From positions 5,009,931 through 5,073,930 of the forward strand of contig OX463784.1 of NCBI GenBank assembly GCA_949825025.1: a stretch of DNA of 64,000 nucleotides. Reading direction: 5' to 3'. This DNA is from Siphlonurus alternatus (taxonomy: Eukaryota > Arthropoda > Insecta > Ephemeroptera > Siphlonuridae). Of the stretch, positions 41,773-53,640 are shown in pieces. The translations under genes and the position numbers were made by a program. Position 1 is the first letter of the stretch; the number at the start of each line of letters is the position of its first letter. The notes under the pieces were generated by a model that saw only the letters and a list, made by a program, of their open reading frames with translations, was not told the origin of the DNA and did no database searches.

Positions 41773-42310
41773 TTAAGGTAGAGATAACGCCGAACAGCTG
41801 ATCGACGTAATGCCCTTTGATTAACATGTAAACCTTGGCAAATTGACAAAAATTCTGAATTTTTTTTGAGAGGCAGATATTAGTGCCTAAAAGCCATAGA
41901 AAAAATTTCAACACGATTTAAGGTAGAGATAACGTCGAACAGCTGTTCGACGTTTTCCCCTTTGATTAACATGCAAACCTTTGCAAATTGAGAAAAATTC
42001 TGAAATTTTTTTGAGAGGCAGATATTAGTGCCTAAAAGCCATAGCAAAAGTTTCAAAAACATTTAACGAGCTGATTTTTTTAAATTAATTTTTTAGTTTG
42101 GCTCTCCATGGGAAAGCCCTATGCTGAAAATTAAAAAAATTAATTAAACAAAATCGGCTCGTTAAATGTTTTGGAAACTTTTGCTATGGCTTTTAGGCCA
42201 TGGCATCTTACTGTCAAAAAAATTTCAGAATTTTTGTCAATTTGCTTAGGTTTACATGTTAATCAAAGGGCATTACGTCAATCAGCTGTTCGGCGTTATC
42301 TCTACCTTAA
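41773..42310. repeat. Foldback element with a partial second copy at its left
   Basis: TTAAGGTAGAGATAACGCCG opens a 148-bp left-end fragment. A full palindrome then starts at 41920 with the same sequence and ends CGGCGTTATCTCTACCTTAA at 42310. Confidence 0.85.
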
Positions 42311-42548
42311 GCTAAATGGGAACTGAAAAACTTGAAATCAGTCAACGACACCTATGCATAGAAGGAAAAATTTAATTTATTTTCAAACATCATTACTGTA
42401 ATTTTCTCGTTAATATACGCTTGGGAACTTTGCTATATAAACAATATGGTATTATACATACCCGGTATTTCCATATAGAATGATGCTGACGATTGGAAAT
42501 TCAATTTTAAGAAACTTACAGAACAGATAGTCCACTCGAGGTCCACTC

Positions 42549-43092
42549 TAGTGTTGTAAAAATGTGAAAGTTCACTGCGAACTTTCAAGAAGTTCGCTCG
42601 CGAACATATAAAGTTCACTCATGCAATGTTCGTTCGCGAACTTGTGAAACCTAATTCAAAAATCCCGCGTAAATTTCAGCGTTCTGATTGGTTACATCTG
42701 TGTTCTTAAATAAAAAGTTAAAATTAAATAGAAGTTTGAATTAAAACACCTTATTTGTAACTATTACTACTATTTTGAGTGCCAAAAATGAAAGGACACG
42801 ATACTAAATGTATATTTTAACTCCCAAAGGCTATGACAGGACAAAAAAAATAATTACTTTTTTGCGAGGGTAAATTTATTCAATTTATATCTTTAACTTG
42901 CTTTCATGAAGTTAATTGTCATTAAATGTGAACATCTTGCATGTTTAGTTTGCTGAATATCGAATTAAGTGTACTTTTGTACAGAATTCAAACGTTCCCG
43001 GTTTTTTACATGTTCGCGAACTTTGTAATGTTCGCGAAGTGAACTTGTGAAAGTTCACTCATCAGAAGTTCCTTTCGTTTTTTACAACACTA
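42549..43092. mobile_element. hAT-like non-autonomous element with 8-bp target duplication
   Basis: TAGTGTTGTAAAA mirrors TTTTACAACACTA, flanked by GTCCACTC at 42541-42548 and 43093-43100. The ends are packed with TTCGCGAAC and GTGAAAGTTCACT motifs, likely subterminal transposase sites. Confidence 0.88.
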
Positions 43093-43743
43093 GTCCACTC
43101 GTTTGCAGATATCAGACATAAACAAAACAAATCGTGGATCAGAAAAACACAATTTTAACCAAGGACGCAATATACATACACTAAAACATACCTTATTCTC
43201 ACAGTTCGTTATGTATTTTCATTAAATATATCATACAAAACATCGTAACACAGATTTAATTGCAGTTATTAACGAAAATTTGGCACCGACATCACTTCTT
43301 CTTCGCCGCCATTAGAAAATAAAAAAATCATATCGATTATCGATCGTTATCGATCAACGGTCGGTGCTAAATTTTGATTGGCTTACAATTTTGAACTTGT
43401 CCAATCAGAAACGATAAGAAATATTTTTTACAAGGCGCACGGAATGTTTGAAAAAGTTATGTCAGAAAATAGTTTAATTAATTCTTTAATTGCATAATTT
43501 AAACGAAATGAAATCATTTCACCTTTCAAGTGATATTCATAGTGTTTTATGGTGGAGAAAGTTTATTATAATTGTTTAATAAGAGTTAATTTAGTGCACT
43601 TTATTGTTTAAATATATATTATACATCATGGGACTCGATCGATCACCTCATAAAATTATATATATGATAGATCCCACCCAAGAATAGCATGCATAAATTA
43701 ATTCCATATTTTAATTACTCTAATCCCTACGCACACGCTTAAA

Positions 43744-43983
43744 CAGGCATGGATTCAGAAAAAAAAAATCGGGGGGGGGGGGGGGGGGGCTGCCTCCGCA
43801 TAAGATCAATGTTAAAAAAAATTGGAATGGGAAAAATTATTTTATATAATATATATTATTATACTGTATATTATATATATGTTGCACATGTGTGTTAAAT
43901 CCAAAAATGGGGAGGGGGGGGGCAGCTCCCCTCCACCAATAGAAGAATAGCTCTGCCCTCCCCCTATAGCTGATCCACACCTG
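43744..43983. mobile_element. hAT-like short element
   Basis: CAGGCATGGATTCAG against CTGATCCACACCTG, with flanks CGCTTAAA and CGCTTATA (7 of 8 match). It contains a poly-G run at 43771-43790. Confidence 0.75.
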
Positions 43984-44190
43984 CGCTTATAATTTTCATT
44001 AACGACAAATTTAAAAAAAGTGACATAATTTATAATTATAATATCTTTATAATTTATATTATTTAAATACGATAGATTACAATGAACATGCAATGATATC
44101 AGTAGAAAATAAATTTAAAGAAAAAAATTTTTTTTTACATATATATTTATAATTCGTTTTAGAGAGGGATGAAGCTTAAAGTATTATAGA

Positions 44191-44424
44191 GTAAAGGCGA
44201 ATTCAGATGGTGACAACGCGGGGCTATGCGACGCGATTTTGTCACACAAGCTGTGAAATCCTATGCGGAAGCGAATTCGACATTGCGGCGGCGAATATAT
44301 CGCATTAATTTTTATACTTTTTTTTTTAATCCCCAAATATGGCCGGCCGCCAATGGATTTTACAGCAAGTGCGCATTATTCGCTTCGCGTCGCAGGTTGG
44401 AAATCGCCATGTGGATCCACCTTA
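44191..44424. mobile_element. MITE with GGCGAATTCAGATGG ends
   Basis: TAAAGGCGAATTCAGATGG mirrors CCATGTGGATCCACCTTA. A fragment of the same family is at 17643. Confidence 0.7.
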
Positions 44425-45085
44425 GGCGATTTCATTTTTTTTTTTTAATTTCATTTTCTAAAAATTTAACTCGCTCTCTATTGAGAAATAAAAACCAAAA
44501 AATTCCATCTCAAATAAGCCTCACCACAAAAAATTCCAAAAGTTAGTGTTTCGGAGGCCTTTAACATGCATCCTAGCTTATGGAAGAGCTTTTTACTACA
44601 ACATCGTCTGAAATATGGTGCCAATTAAAAAATCCGTACATATAGAATCTTTGATGAATTCTTTAATGGATTTTCAAATAAAACAATTTTTTATGGAGCC
44701 GTTTTTCCGGAAAAAAATCCTGAAAATCCTTATGGGAATAATTAACTCGCATAAATTTTAATATATCTTTTCGGAAAAACGGCTCCGTAAATAAATAAAA
44801 TTATTTGTAAATCCATTAAAGAATTCATAATAGATTACGTACGCATTTTTTGGTTGATACCATATAGTAGACGAAGTTGGAGTAAAAAGCTGTTTTTTGT
44901 TCCATAAGGGATGCATATATAATATGTCAACGGCCTCCGAAACACCAACTTTGGGAATTTTTTGTGGTGAAGCTATTTGAGATGGAATTTTTTGGTTTTC
45001 ATATTTCTCAATAGAAGGCAGGTTAAAACTATTTTTAGAAAAAAAAAAAAATAATTCCAAAAAATGAAATCGCTCATACTCTACT
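44425..45085. repeat. M6 palindrome, copy 1
   Basis: AAAAATTCCATCTCAAATA with a GTTTCGGAGGCCTT core on the left mirrors the right half down to GAAATCGCTCATACTCTAC. It is centred near 44735. Confidence 0.85.
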
Positions 45086-45213
45086 TCAAGCTAATTGAAA
45101 GTTATAACTTTCTATACTAGATACTATAATAATATATTATATAATAAGTTTTATTGTGCCATGCTAATTAATATGCTATATGAAATAATTAATATGATGA
45201 TGAAGGGACACAA

Positions 45214-45533
45214 TGTAGTATTGACCACAATTTTTTTTATTGCAAAAATGGATAAAGCTAGCGTGCAAATTTATGCTACCTTGATATTTTCAGATTTTTT
45301 AGAGTCCGGGAACTATTTTTAAAAAATTGTTGACAGTTGTTTTCGTGACGTGACTAGACGCGGCTCCTTAAGAAAAAGATAGGACTTGTCGCCGCGTGAC
45401 GTCACAAAAAAGACTTTCAATAATTTGTTAAAAATACATCCCGGGCTCTAAAAAATCAAAAAAAAAATCAGGGTAGCATAACTTTGCACCCTCTATCCAT
45501 TTCTGCAATAAAAAAATTGAGGTCGATACCCCA
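45214..45533. mobile_element. M1 MITE copy
   Basis: TGTAGTATTGACCACAATTT to AATTGAGGTCGATACCCCA. Confidence 0.85.
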
Positions 45534-45687
45534 TTTTAGGTATTTATAATATTATTATACTGTATATTTAATTTCAAAGAAAATGGTTTTAAATTTTGTC
45601 TGGACATCATATAAGCGGCGTGTATTTAAAGTTAACTAATTTTAGAATAGTGAATGCTAATTAGAATAATTATTGTATACGGTTGCT

Positions 45688-45881
45688 GTTGTGATTGGCT
45701 ATTGATGACATCTTGGTTGTCCCATCAGGTTGTACCACCCTAATTCAGATTTATTAAATATATATTTTTTTAAATTAGTTCCTGTACTCCAAAAATCTGA
45801 AAAAATCAGCAAAGCATAATTTTATGTATAAATTTTTGTAATTATGAAATAAAAAAATCCAACCATTATTGTATATTATAT
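45688..45881. mobile_element. M7 MITE, right half only
   Basis: GTGATTGGCTATTGATGACA, then GGTTGTCCCATCAGGT and AACCATTATTGTATATT. The left arm is missing. Confidence 0.75.
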
Positions 45882-46340
45882 TAAAAGAATATCTTTAGTA
45901 GCTTAAAATATATATCATTTCATGAGAAGAAATTTTATGTCCCATGAATAATTAACCCCCAGGTGCAGTTACAGGACATTCGGATTATCGGGATAATTAT
46001 AATAAAAATTAACCTCAATTGTGCTCAAAGAGTCAATAGACTCATGCTTAATCAATATATATATATATATGATGACATATAAATATTTACAATTTCCGCC
46101 GACAATGCCCCGTGTGTGTGTCCTCCAGAGACACCTGCATGCGGGATATACAATGATATTTAACAAATTAATTTATTTTTATTTAGGATTAAATTAAATG
46201 TTATAAAATAACATAATTTAACCATATTAAAAAAAAAATACTAATGTCCCATGAGTGCACCTGCGGGGCATACATGGGATACTCCCTAATGTATCCCTGC
46301 AAGACACGTAAGGGACATTTGATATAAAAGTTCAATAAAA

Positions 46341-46619
46341 TGGAGTATAATCGACCTCAATTTTTTATATTGGAGAAATGGATAGAGGGTTGCTACTCTG
46401 ATTTTTTTCAGATTTTCTAGAGACCGCAGGAACTATTTTTTAAAAATTATTGAATGTCCTTTTTTTGACGTCACGAGGTGGCAAGTCCTATTTTTTTTTA
46501 AGGAGCGGCGTCTCGTGACGTCACGAAAAGGACTTTCAATAATTTTTTGAAAATAGTTCCCGGTCTGTAAAAAATCAGGGAACCCTCTCTGCAATAAAAA
46601 AATTGAGGTCGATACTCCA
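46341..46619. mobile_element. M1 MITE copy
   Basis: TGGAGTATAATCGACCTCAA to TTGAGGTCGATACTCCA; the right arm has a small deletion. Confidence 0.85.
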
Positions 46620-46874
46620 TTGTGATTTTGTCTCCTATTTGTCTCTCCTACATCCTACGTAAAGCAATTCCAGATATTCACGGGGCATTTCTCGGAACGT
46701 TCGCTCGGCTGTGTCGCGGGGATACCCATGCGGTCCCTGGGTATATGTATAAAACACTATTTTTTTTCCCATCTGTCTGCCGTTGCATATAAAATATATA
46801 TTATATATTTTTTATTTTTAGCATATCTTAATTATTTGCAAATTGTTCCATATCTATTATATATAGTGAATTTA

Positions 46875-47557
46875 AACAGTTATTAAAGTAGAGTGAGCGA
46901 TTTCATTTTTTTGAATATTTTATTTTTCTCAACAGAGGACAAGTTAAACTATAGTTTAACTTGTCCTCTGTTGAGAAATGAAAACCAAAAAATTCCATCT
47001 CAAATAGCTTCACCACAAAAAAATCCCAAAGTTGGTGTTTCGGAGGCCTTTAACATGCATCCTTATGGAACAGAAAGCCGCTTTTTACTCCAACTTCGTC
47101 TGAACTATGGTACCAATTAAAAAATACGTACGTAATCTATGATGAATTCTTTAATGGATTTTCAAATAAAAAAAAAAAATTTCGGAGTGGTTTTTCCGGA
47201 AAAAATCTTGAAAATCTTTATGGGGAATTAACCCGCAAAAATTTCAATATTTTGTTTCGGAAAAACGGCAATGTAAAATTTTTTTTTACATGGAAATCCA
47301 TTAAAGAATTCATCATAGATTACGTACGTATTTTTTAATTGGTTCCATAGTTCAGACGAAGTTGGAGTGAAATTAACGCTGTTTTCTGTTCCATAAGGAT
47401 GCATGTTTAAGGCCTCCGAAACACCAACTTTGGGAATTTTTTGTGGTGAAGCTTTTTGAGATGGAATTTTTTGGTTTTCATTTCTCAATAGAAGGCAGGT
47501 TAAACTATTTTAAGAAAATAAAATATTCAAAAAAATTAAATCGCTCACTCTACTTTA
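46875..47557. repeat. M6 palindrome, copy 2
   Basis: AAAGTAGAGTGAGCGATTTC mirrors AAATCGCTCACTCTACTTT. An extra inner hairpin (GACAAGTTAAACTATAGTTT) sits at 46928-46975. Confidence 0.88.
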
Positions 47558-47639
47558 ATTACCACAATTTAAAGGAGTAAATTGTCTCTCTCATTCTCAT
47601 TGCTAAATTTCTTGTAAAGTTTTTTTTTTCATAAGGGTT

Positions 47640-48130
47640 TCTTTTAGCTGGAACTGTAATATAAAAACAACCCATCGATCGATCATTGCTGTGGTTGTGG
47701 CGAATTTTTAGTTGAGTATTGATGCAAAAGAGTTTTTTATGTTGGAAGTAAACCAGTCCATCTTTGCTGTGGTTTTAGCAAATTTTTAGTTGAGTGTTGT
47801 TGCAAAAGAGTTGCTTTTTGTTGTAACTAAAATAATCCATCATTGCTGTGGTTTTGGCGAATTTTTAGTTGAGTGTTGTTGCAAAAGAGTTGCTTTTTGT
47901 TGTAACTAAAATAATCCATCATTGCTGTGGTTTTGGCGATTTTTTAGTTGAGTGTTGTTGCAAAAGAGTTGCTTTTTGTTGGAATTAATAGATCCCATCA
48001 TTGTTGTGGCTTTGGTGAATTTTTAGTTAAGTGTTGTTGTAAAAGGGTTGTTTTTTGTTGGCAATGACATGATCTCCTATTGCTACAATTTATAGTTGAG
48101 TTTTGTTGCAAGAGTGTTGCCTTTTGTTGA
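47640..48130. repeat. Right subterminal repeats of the 11.6-kb transposon
   Basis: Five units of about 95 bp contain TTTTTAGTTGAGTGTTGTTG and AAAAGAGTTGCTTTTTGTTG. Confidence 0.9.
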
Positions 48131-48930
48131 GACAAATATGGCCCTACCTTTGTTGAATTCTGTTATATAACATTGCATTTCTCTATTCAACACTTTGGTT
48201 GACATGCATTGGGTTATATTGTTTTTAAATTTAAATCTGCAGTTAGAAGAAGATAAAATCCTTTGAAGAAGAGGACTCAGAAGTTAAGTTAATTGAAGTT
48301 GCTTTGAATTGATTTTAAAATGACATTTTTCTTTTGTGTCGAGTTGCTGTAAGTTAGAAAAATGCTTTGTTTGTCAAAGTTTAATTATGTTGGATGCTTC
48401 AAAGTTAATATGGGATATATTATGTTAATTTCCATTGTGGGAAAGTACATTTATAATTGGTTACAATGAGTTATTTTTATTTTCGTTAATCTGAGATACA
48501 TTGCGTTGTAATGAGTTGTACGATTCAAGTTGTAGAGAGTTAAAAATTTGTCCTCCAACTGTTTTAGTTATAATGAATTTGAATATGTTATGCATAAAAA
48601 TCAAGCTTGGAGAATATTCTGCTCAGAGTTTGAATGAGTTAAAATTCTAGAGAAAAAGCAACCAAAGTCAGCTATATTTTAGTGTGGGTCAACGCGACGT
48701 TACTAAATTTGCAGATGGACTTCACGGCTTGTGAGACGAGTGACGAGAGGAGGGAAGCTATACAGCAGGAGTGTGACAAACAAGCAGCCAACAGAAGCCT
48801 CAACAATGAACAAGCAGGGAGCAACAATGAAAGCTGTGAATCTCAACTGAAAAAAGATTTTACCTCGGCTCGTGACGCAGTGGTGAAAGAATATGGTAAG
48901 TAATATAACGTTTTATGGATAACTTACATG

Positions 48931-49225
48931 GAATTTTTTATTGCAGAAATGAATAGAGGGTACCAGATTATGATATTCTGAATTTTTTTAGATTTTTTTG
49001 AAACCTAGAACTATTTTTAAATAATTATTATTGAAAGTTCTATAAGTTAAGTTGACACCCCTGAATCCTTAGTAAAAAGAATATAGGGCCTAGACGCCTG
49101 CAGGGGGCGTGGCCGCACTTTCAATAATTATTTAAAAATGTTTCTGAGTTTATAAAAAAAAAAATTGAAAAAATTCAGGGTAGCATAATTTTGTACCCTA
49201 TTCATTTCTGCAATAACAAATTTTA
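48931..49225. mobile_element. Diverged M1-like MITE, gene B intron 6
   Basis: TTTTTTATTGCAGAAATGAA mirrors TTCATTTCTGCAATAACAAA. The loop lacks TGACGTCA and reads GACGCCTGCAGGGGGCGTGG. Confidence 0.75.
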
Positions 49226-49275
49226 TGCAGGCTGTCAAATGATATTCTTTGTATTTAAGAATGGGCTTGCATGGA

Positions 49276-49690
49276 CATGGCGCAGTGCATTCTCTGGTTT
49301 TCATAAGACCACCGATGTCAATTATGCAACGTAGTACTTGGATGGGTGACTTTTTCAATTAAAATTCACGTAACTCCCTCCCTGGGATAAATTCGTCTCG
49401 CTTCTCACCCAGTGCAGTGATGCACTTGTGTGTGTTTCCCCAGGCTTTGGACATCACTTTGGTACATTCATAAAAGTAGAGCTAGGTGTCCGTTCTGACT
49501 GAGGTTTTCCACGGTTCCTTTAGTCTCACCTCAGCGAATGCTGGGACGTGTTACAGGGGTCGTATTGCCATCCTTTCCCTATAACTTATCTTTTTACCTA
49601 CAGTTTCGAGCATGTGTATCCTTGTGAAACAACACATATTAAATCATGGCTCCTCCCCCAAAAAAAAAAAATGAAAAATAAAACACATTT
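49276..49690 (+). mobile_element. 5S-derived SINE
   Basis: A diverged 5S head (TGGCGCAGTGCATTC, then TAGTACTTGGATGGGTGACT), followed by the CACTTGTGTGTG/CCACGGTTCC body and an A-rich 3' end. Confidence 0.8.
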
Positions 49691-49886
49691 AGGGGGTGTC
49701 TTACGAAAATCGAAATAAAACAAATTTCTGAACTAAATTTTACAAATGACGTCAATAAAGTAAGCTGTGTGTTTTGAACAAAACACCACACATATATATG
49801 GTGGTAGCAATTATTTAATCTTTACATACTAAAAATTATTTTATAGCTGTTTAATACATACTGACTAAATAGTAAAAAAATAGTGA

Positions 49887-50096
49887 CACCCTAGATGAAA
49901 AATTACGTCTTCAACTCATCTTTTACACGTCTAAACCTAATCTTTTTACCTCTAAAACACATCATATTTCTTCCTCGCTCAAAAATGAGGATGAAATTGA
50001 AACAATATTTCTAACATTTTATTCTCAAGAAGAGGAAAAAATACGTAATCTGAGCTAATCTCGTTTTTTACCCTTTAACTCGGGCAGTAATTTTAA
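49887..50096 (+). mobile_element. M2 MITE with internal deletion
   Basis: ACCCTAGATGAAAAATTACG to CTTTAACTCGGGC; about 60 bp of the right half is missing. Confidence 0.75.
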
Positions 50097-50254
50097 ATTA
50101 CCATTTTTTATTTGTTTACATTTGTTTCAGGGGAAGAAGGGAGGACTAAATAATAATGAGTGTATAAAGCAAGAATCAAAGTTTAATTTTTCATTTAATC
50201 AAACCCTATTGGGTACTTTACTTGCTAATTAGTCTAATAAAATTACATACTAAG

Positions 50255-50592
50255 TTTTAAACCCCGAACCTTCCGAAACCCTAACTTGAGCGTTTCACGA
50301 TCTCTTTCGGAACGGGGGTGGCCACGCGCGGCCTTAATTGCAATTCATCCCGGCATTTGCCTGCGACTGAGGGATACGTGGAAACCTCAGTCAGTATAGA
50401 CGCTACAGTTTTTGTCAGTGCAATGGTCCAAAGCCAGGGGAACCACACAATGAAAAAGCGCAACGATTTACCCCTGGGTGGAAACATAGTTTTCGTTGAA
50501 AATGGTCACCTATCTAACTACTTACCACTCTCGGCGTTGCTTCACTTCGGTGATCTGACGAGACCCAGTCAAGCGCACTGCGCCACACCTTC
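50255..50592 (-). mobile_element. 5S-derived SINE, second subfamily
   Basis: The minus-strand head GTGTGGCGCAGTGCGCTTGA, then GGGTCTCGTCAGATCACCGA. Its 3' end (CGAAACCCTAACTTGAGCGT read on the plus strand) matches the copy at 56712, unlike the copies at 14028 and 58285. Confidence 0.8.
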
Positions 50593-50793
50593 CACATTAA
50601 ATTTAAATGAGAAAAAATTGTGAAAATTTTACATTAATGTATAATATGTTGCAGGAAAGGTGTTCACAATCAACAATGAATCGGAAGAAAAAGTTGTCAT
50701 CCTTTTGGGAGCGGTGCGTATACAATTTGAATAATTGTTACTTTTGATATTATTTTCAAAAAAAAAATAAAATTTTCATTTTTTTCTAAATCA

Positions 50794-51172
50794 TCCCCTG
50801 GTTGAAAAATTTTGTCTTCAACTAATCCTTCATACGTGCGTCTAAAGTCTAAACCTAATCTTATTACATGTAAAACACATCTGATTTTCTCTTCGCTCGA
50901 AGTGAGAATGAAATGAAGATTCACGAAGCAGTTAGCCAGGTTTCTAACCACGTTTAGCTTAAACACGTTTAAAGCTAAACGTGATTAGAAACCTGGCTAA
51001 TTGCTTCGTGAATCGCGCCCAATATTTCTAGCATTGTATGCTCAAGAAGAGGAAAACATACGTTATTTCGTCTTTTCCCCTCTTTTTTCTTCTAAAATGG
51101 TGCAAAATAAGAGGAAATTAGACAAGAGGAGAGCTTAATAGCAAAGAAAAGATGAAATTTATTTTAACTTGG
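50794..51172 (+). mobile_element. M2 with nested M3, gene B intron 7
   Basis: CCTGGTTGAAAAATTTTG to GAAATTTATTTTAACTTGG. M3 sits at about 50918-51030 (ATTCACGAAGCAGTTAGCCA and mirror), in the same place within M2 as in gene A intron 7. Confidence 0.85.
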
Positions 51173-51180
51173 AAAGTCAT

Positions 51181-51455
51181 CCCAAGTTGAAATAAATTTC
51201 ATATTTTCTTCGCTATTATATAAGCTCTCCTCTCATCTAACTACCTCTTATTTTGTACCATTTTAGAGGAAAAAAGAGGGGAAAAGACGAAATAACGTAT
51301 TTTTTCCTCTTCTTGAGCATACAATGTTAGAAATATTGTCTTCATTTCATCCTCACTTTGAGCGAAGAGGAAATAAGATGTGTTTTAGAGGTAAAAAGAT
51401 TAGGTTTAGACGTGTAAAGGATGAGTTTGAAAACGTAATTTTTCAATTAGAGTAT
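51181..51455 (-). mobile_element. M2 MITE copy, inverted, directly after the previous one
   Basis: CCCAAGTTGAAATAAATTTC to AACGTAATTTTTCAATTAG. With its neighbour it forms an inverted pair of about 660 bp. Confidence 0.85.
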
Positions 51456-51907
51456 ATATTATATATAGAAGTTTTATTATGAAATATTTATAGTGATCGA
51501 TGATTTTGTTACAGAGGTGGCACACTGCGTCTCACCTGTGCAAATCGATCGGGATGAAGTTGGTCAGTTTTCAGACCGAGGAAAAGTGGCTGGCCATCAA
51601 GAAATACCTGGATAAAAATGGTGAGTCGAGAAAAATCAGCAAATAATATAAGTATCTTTAGAGACCTCCGTTTGTGTTATATGTGATGTATATAATTATG
51701 TTATATTACACTGTATCGGGAGGTGCTGAAATTTCTTAAGTTCACTTTGGTGCCGTCTACCTTGACGATGGTTTTCTTTAGTTTCCCATCGGCACTCACA
51801 GGTGAATACCGGGGCAGTTTCTAACACAAGGCCACAGCTGCCTCCTTTCCTATCCTAGTATCCCACTGCAATGTTTTTAAGTTTGAATGCTTTCACCAAT
51901 AGCAGAA

Positions 51908-52100
51908 TATCGTTTCTCGTCCAGAATAATGAGCTATCTGCTTACCATGATTTTGTTGTAATAATGAGCTATCTGATATTAGAGGTGAGTGCAATTATCA
52001 GTATAACATAGAGCTCATATAACTGCACTCACCTAAAATAATAAATAGCTCATTATCGCAACGAGATCACAGTAGGCAGATTGCTGACGAGGGACGATAT
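51908..52100. repeat. Short foldback element, gene B intron 8
   Basis: CTCGTCCAGAATAATGAGCT mirrors the right arm ending GACGAGGGACGATAT. Related to 4658-4833. Confidence 0.7.
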
Positions 52101-52411
52101 ATGCTGTAGTAAGTTAATATTGTAAAATAAATAAAAAAATAAGTAAAAATTTACCAAAAATTTAAACACGACTCTGACACAGGATACGAAGACAGATGGT
52201 TCTGGACGTCCGGACGGTCGGTCGGAGGAAAGTGGAGGTGGAGCGCCACTAACGAGGTCATCACCTTCTCTCACTGGGATGAAAATGACCCTGAAGAAAG
52301 TCAGGACATATGTGTCCGATTTAGAAATGACGGGACATTTTGGACTTACTATAAGTGTAGTGACGATGCCAACTTCATCATCTGTGAATAATCACGTAAG
52401 TTCACCAGCGT

Positions 52412-52874
52412 AAAGGTGTATTTCCATGGAGTGATGTCACGCGAGGCTTGGCGGGGCGAGAAAAGCGTACTTGTAGTAAAATCGTATGGCAGCCATATTA
52501 ATAACGAGGAAAAATCGGTTTTCCGCAGTGATGCAGTGATTTAATCGTGACGCGATTTTTCCTCGCCAATATTTCATATTTATTTTATTGCTTTTTGATT
52601 GTACAATACAATATAAGCACGTCATAGACTCTGATATTAACAACCTCATGGTGTTTATCAACAATATTTAACATAACAAGTAAATAAATAAAACAAAAAT
52701 TAACAACAGAAATGTCTATAACAGAAGCAATCCTGGAACTTGCCAATGAACATAAGTAATTAAATAAAAATGAATTAAAACATGCCAATATGGCTACCAT
52801 ACGGTTTAACTGCAAGTGCGCTTTTCTCGACCCGCCAAACCTCGCGTGACATCGCTCCATGGAAAATAAACCTT
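52412..52874. repeat. Foldback element in gene B 3'UTR intron
   Basis: AAGGTGTATTTCCATGGAGT mirrors CGCTCCATGGAAAATAAACC. ATCGTATGGCAGCCATATTA pairs with CAATATGGCTACCATACGG. Confidence 0.85.
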
Positions 52875-53063
52875 AAAGGTTCATTTCTATAGAGCGGGGA
52901 AAGGGAAAAAATCGTGTGCCACAGCCAATCAGAGGCTCGGGAATTTCTCGCCTTGCGGGGAGCGTTTTTATCACCAACATGGCCACTATACGAGATTGAA
53001 GCAAGTGCGCTTTTCTCTCCCTTCCAGGCCCTGCTTGACATCACTCCAAGGAAATACACGTTA
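52874..53063. repeat. Related foldback element abutting the previous one
   Basis: AAGGTTCATTTCTATAGAGC at the left and CTCCAAGGAAATACACGTT at the right are inverted and resemble the ends of the neighbour. Confidence 0.7.
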
Positions 53064-53142
53064 ATTGTAAATTTTGCACCATTTGGTTCATCCCTATGTA
53101 TCATTCTTACGATTATAGAATGTATTTTAAACAAATACATAT

Positions 53143-53334
53143 TGTACAGTCTTCACCTTGGAAAACTTCTCTTTGCAGCCATGTTAAACTGGTCGTCACT
53201 TAAAGTTGATGTGACGTCACGTGACCCTTCCATTAGTATTATATTGGAGGAAAAAGAAAAATGTTAGTGACTTCAAATCAGTAAGTTTATAACAAGGCTG
53301 CAAAGGGAAATTTTCCGAGGCGAAAACTGTACAG
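53143..53334. repeat. Foldback element of the GTACAGTC family
   Basis: TGTACAGTCTTCACCTTGGA mirrors the right arm TTTTCCGAGGCGAAAACTGT. The centre has GTGACGTCACGTGACC. Confidence 0.8.
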
Positions 53335-53640
53335 TATTATTTGATTAAAACAAGTCAATTAATGTAAACACTCCACCAGCAGGCATTGTTGCACTTACTT
53401 GTTAATAAAATAAACCTCTCTGGTCCACAGACAAGATCCTGTGACGTCACTCAACGATGACGTCATCTCAGTAGTCGTTCATTAGTTCCATGAAGCGTCG
53501 AGGGTGGCGCCATCAGTCGTAGGGGGTAGTGGTAGAAGATAAGAAACTATAGTTACTTACTATATGTAGTTGTATCTTGTAGCTGTTTTTCAATTATTTT
53601 TTTATTAAATAAAATTATGGTTTGAAAATAAACTACCGAA

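Larger units (their letters stand above)
37109..48688. mobile_element. 11.58-kb TIR transposon inserted in a lectin coding exon
   Basis: The ends CCCACACTTAAAT and ATTTTAGTGTGGG are inverted, and TC is duplicated on each side (37107-37108, 48689-48690). Removing the element and one TC restores ETV/NATLL, matching ETVNATVQSL of gene A. Both ends carry arrays of roughly 50-100-bp subterminal repeats rich in CAAC/GTTG. The interior has a 130-bp satellite and at least eight nested smaller elements. No transposase is recognisable, so it is non-autonomous. A 2-bp duplication, short TIR and subterminal repeats resemble the CACTA/EnSpm group, but I hold that weakly. Confidence 0.85.
31146..52391 (+). 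pseudogene. Secreted coiled-coil C-type lectin, gene B; exon 6 split by transposon
   Basis: Coding exons: 31146-31212 (signal peptide MADLRDFLLLVVSCVIIILQ), 33141-33208 (SSWNASQWMQKFEEKTK), 33720-33784, 36603-36704, 36868-37108 plus 48691-48895 (one exon interrupted by an 11.58-kb element), 50655-50713, 51515-51620 and 52183-52395 with TAA at 52389. With the element excluded, all phases agree and the frame is open for 373 residues. The coiled coil is much shorter than in gene A. The lectin domain has SIGMKLVSFQTEEKWLAIKK, WFWTSGRS, FSHWDENDPEESQDICV and FIICE; EPN/QPD and WND signatures are absent. Reading into the element gives a TGA at 37127, after six foreign codons. Skipping exon 6 would shift the frame, so this allele should not make a full protein. 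Splice sites and the rest of the frame look undamaged. Confidence 0.85.
52392..53640 (+). other. Gene B 3'UTR with intron; terminal exon at 53431
   Basis: The donor TCAC/GTAAGTT lies 4 nt after the stop, and the acceptor TGGTCCACAG precedes 53431. The exon has ACAAGATCCTGTGACGTCAC and the conserved CGATGACGTCATCTCAG block, with AATAAA at 53608. Confidence 0.75.

Noticed and set aside
44226..44546. 106-codon ORF
   Set aside because: It spans the junction of two MITEs and has no homology to a known family.
37109..48688. The 11.6-kb insert as a normal intron of gene B
   Set aside because: The boundaries are GTC/CCC and GGG/TCAAC with no GT-AG, and the ends are inverted repeats with a duplicated TC.
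50318..50623. 101-codon ORF with balanced composition
   Set aside because: It reads through the antisense strand of a 5S-derived SINE.
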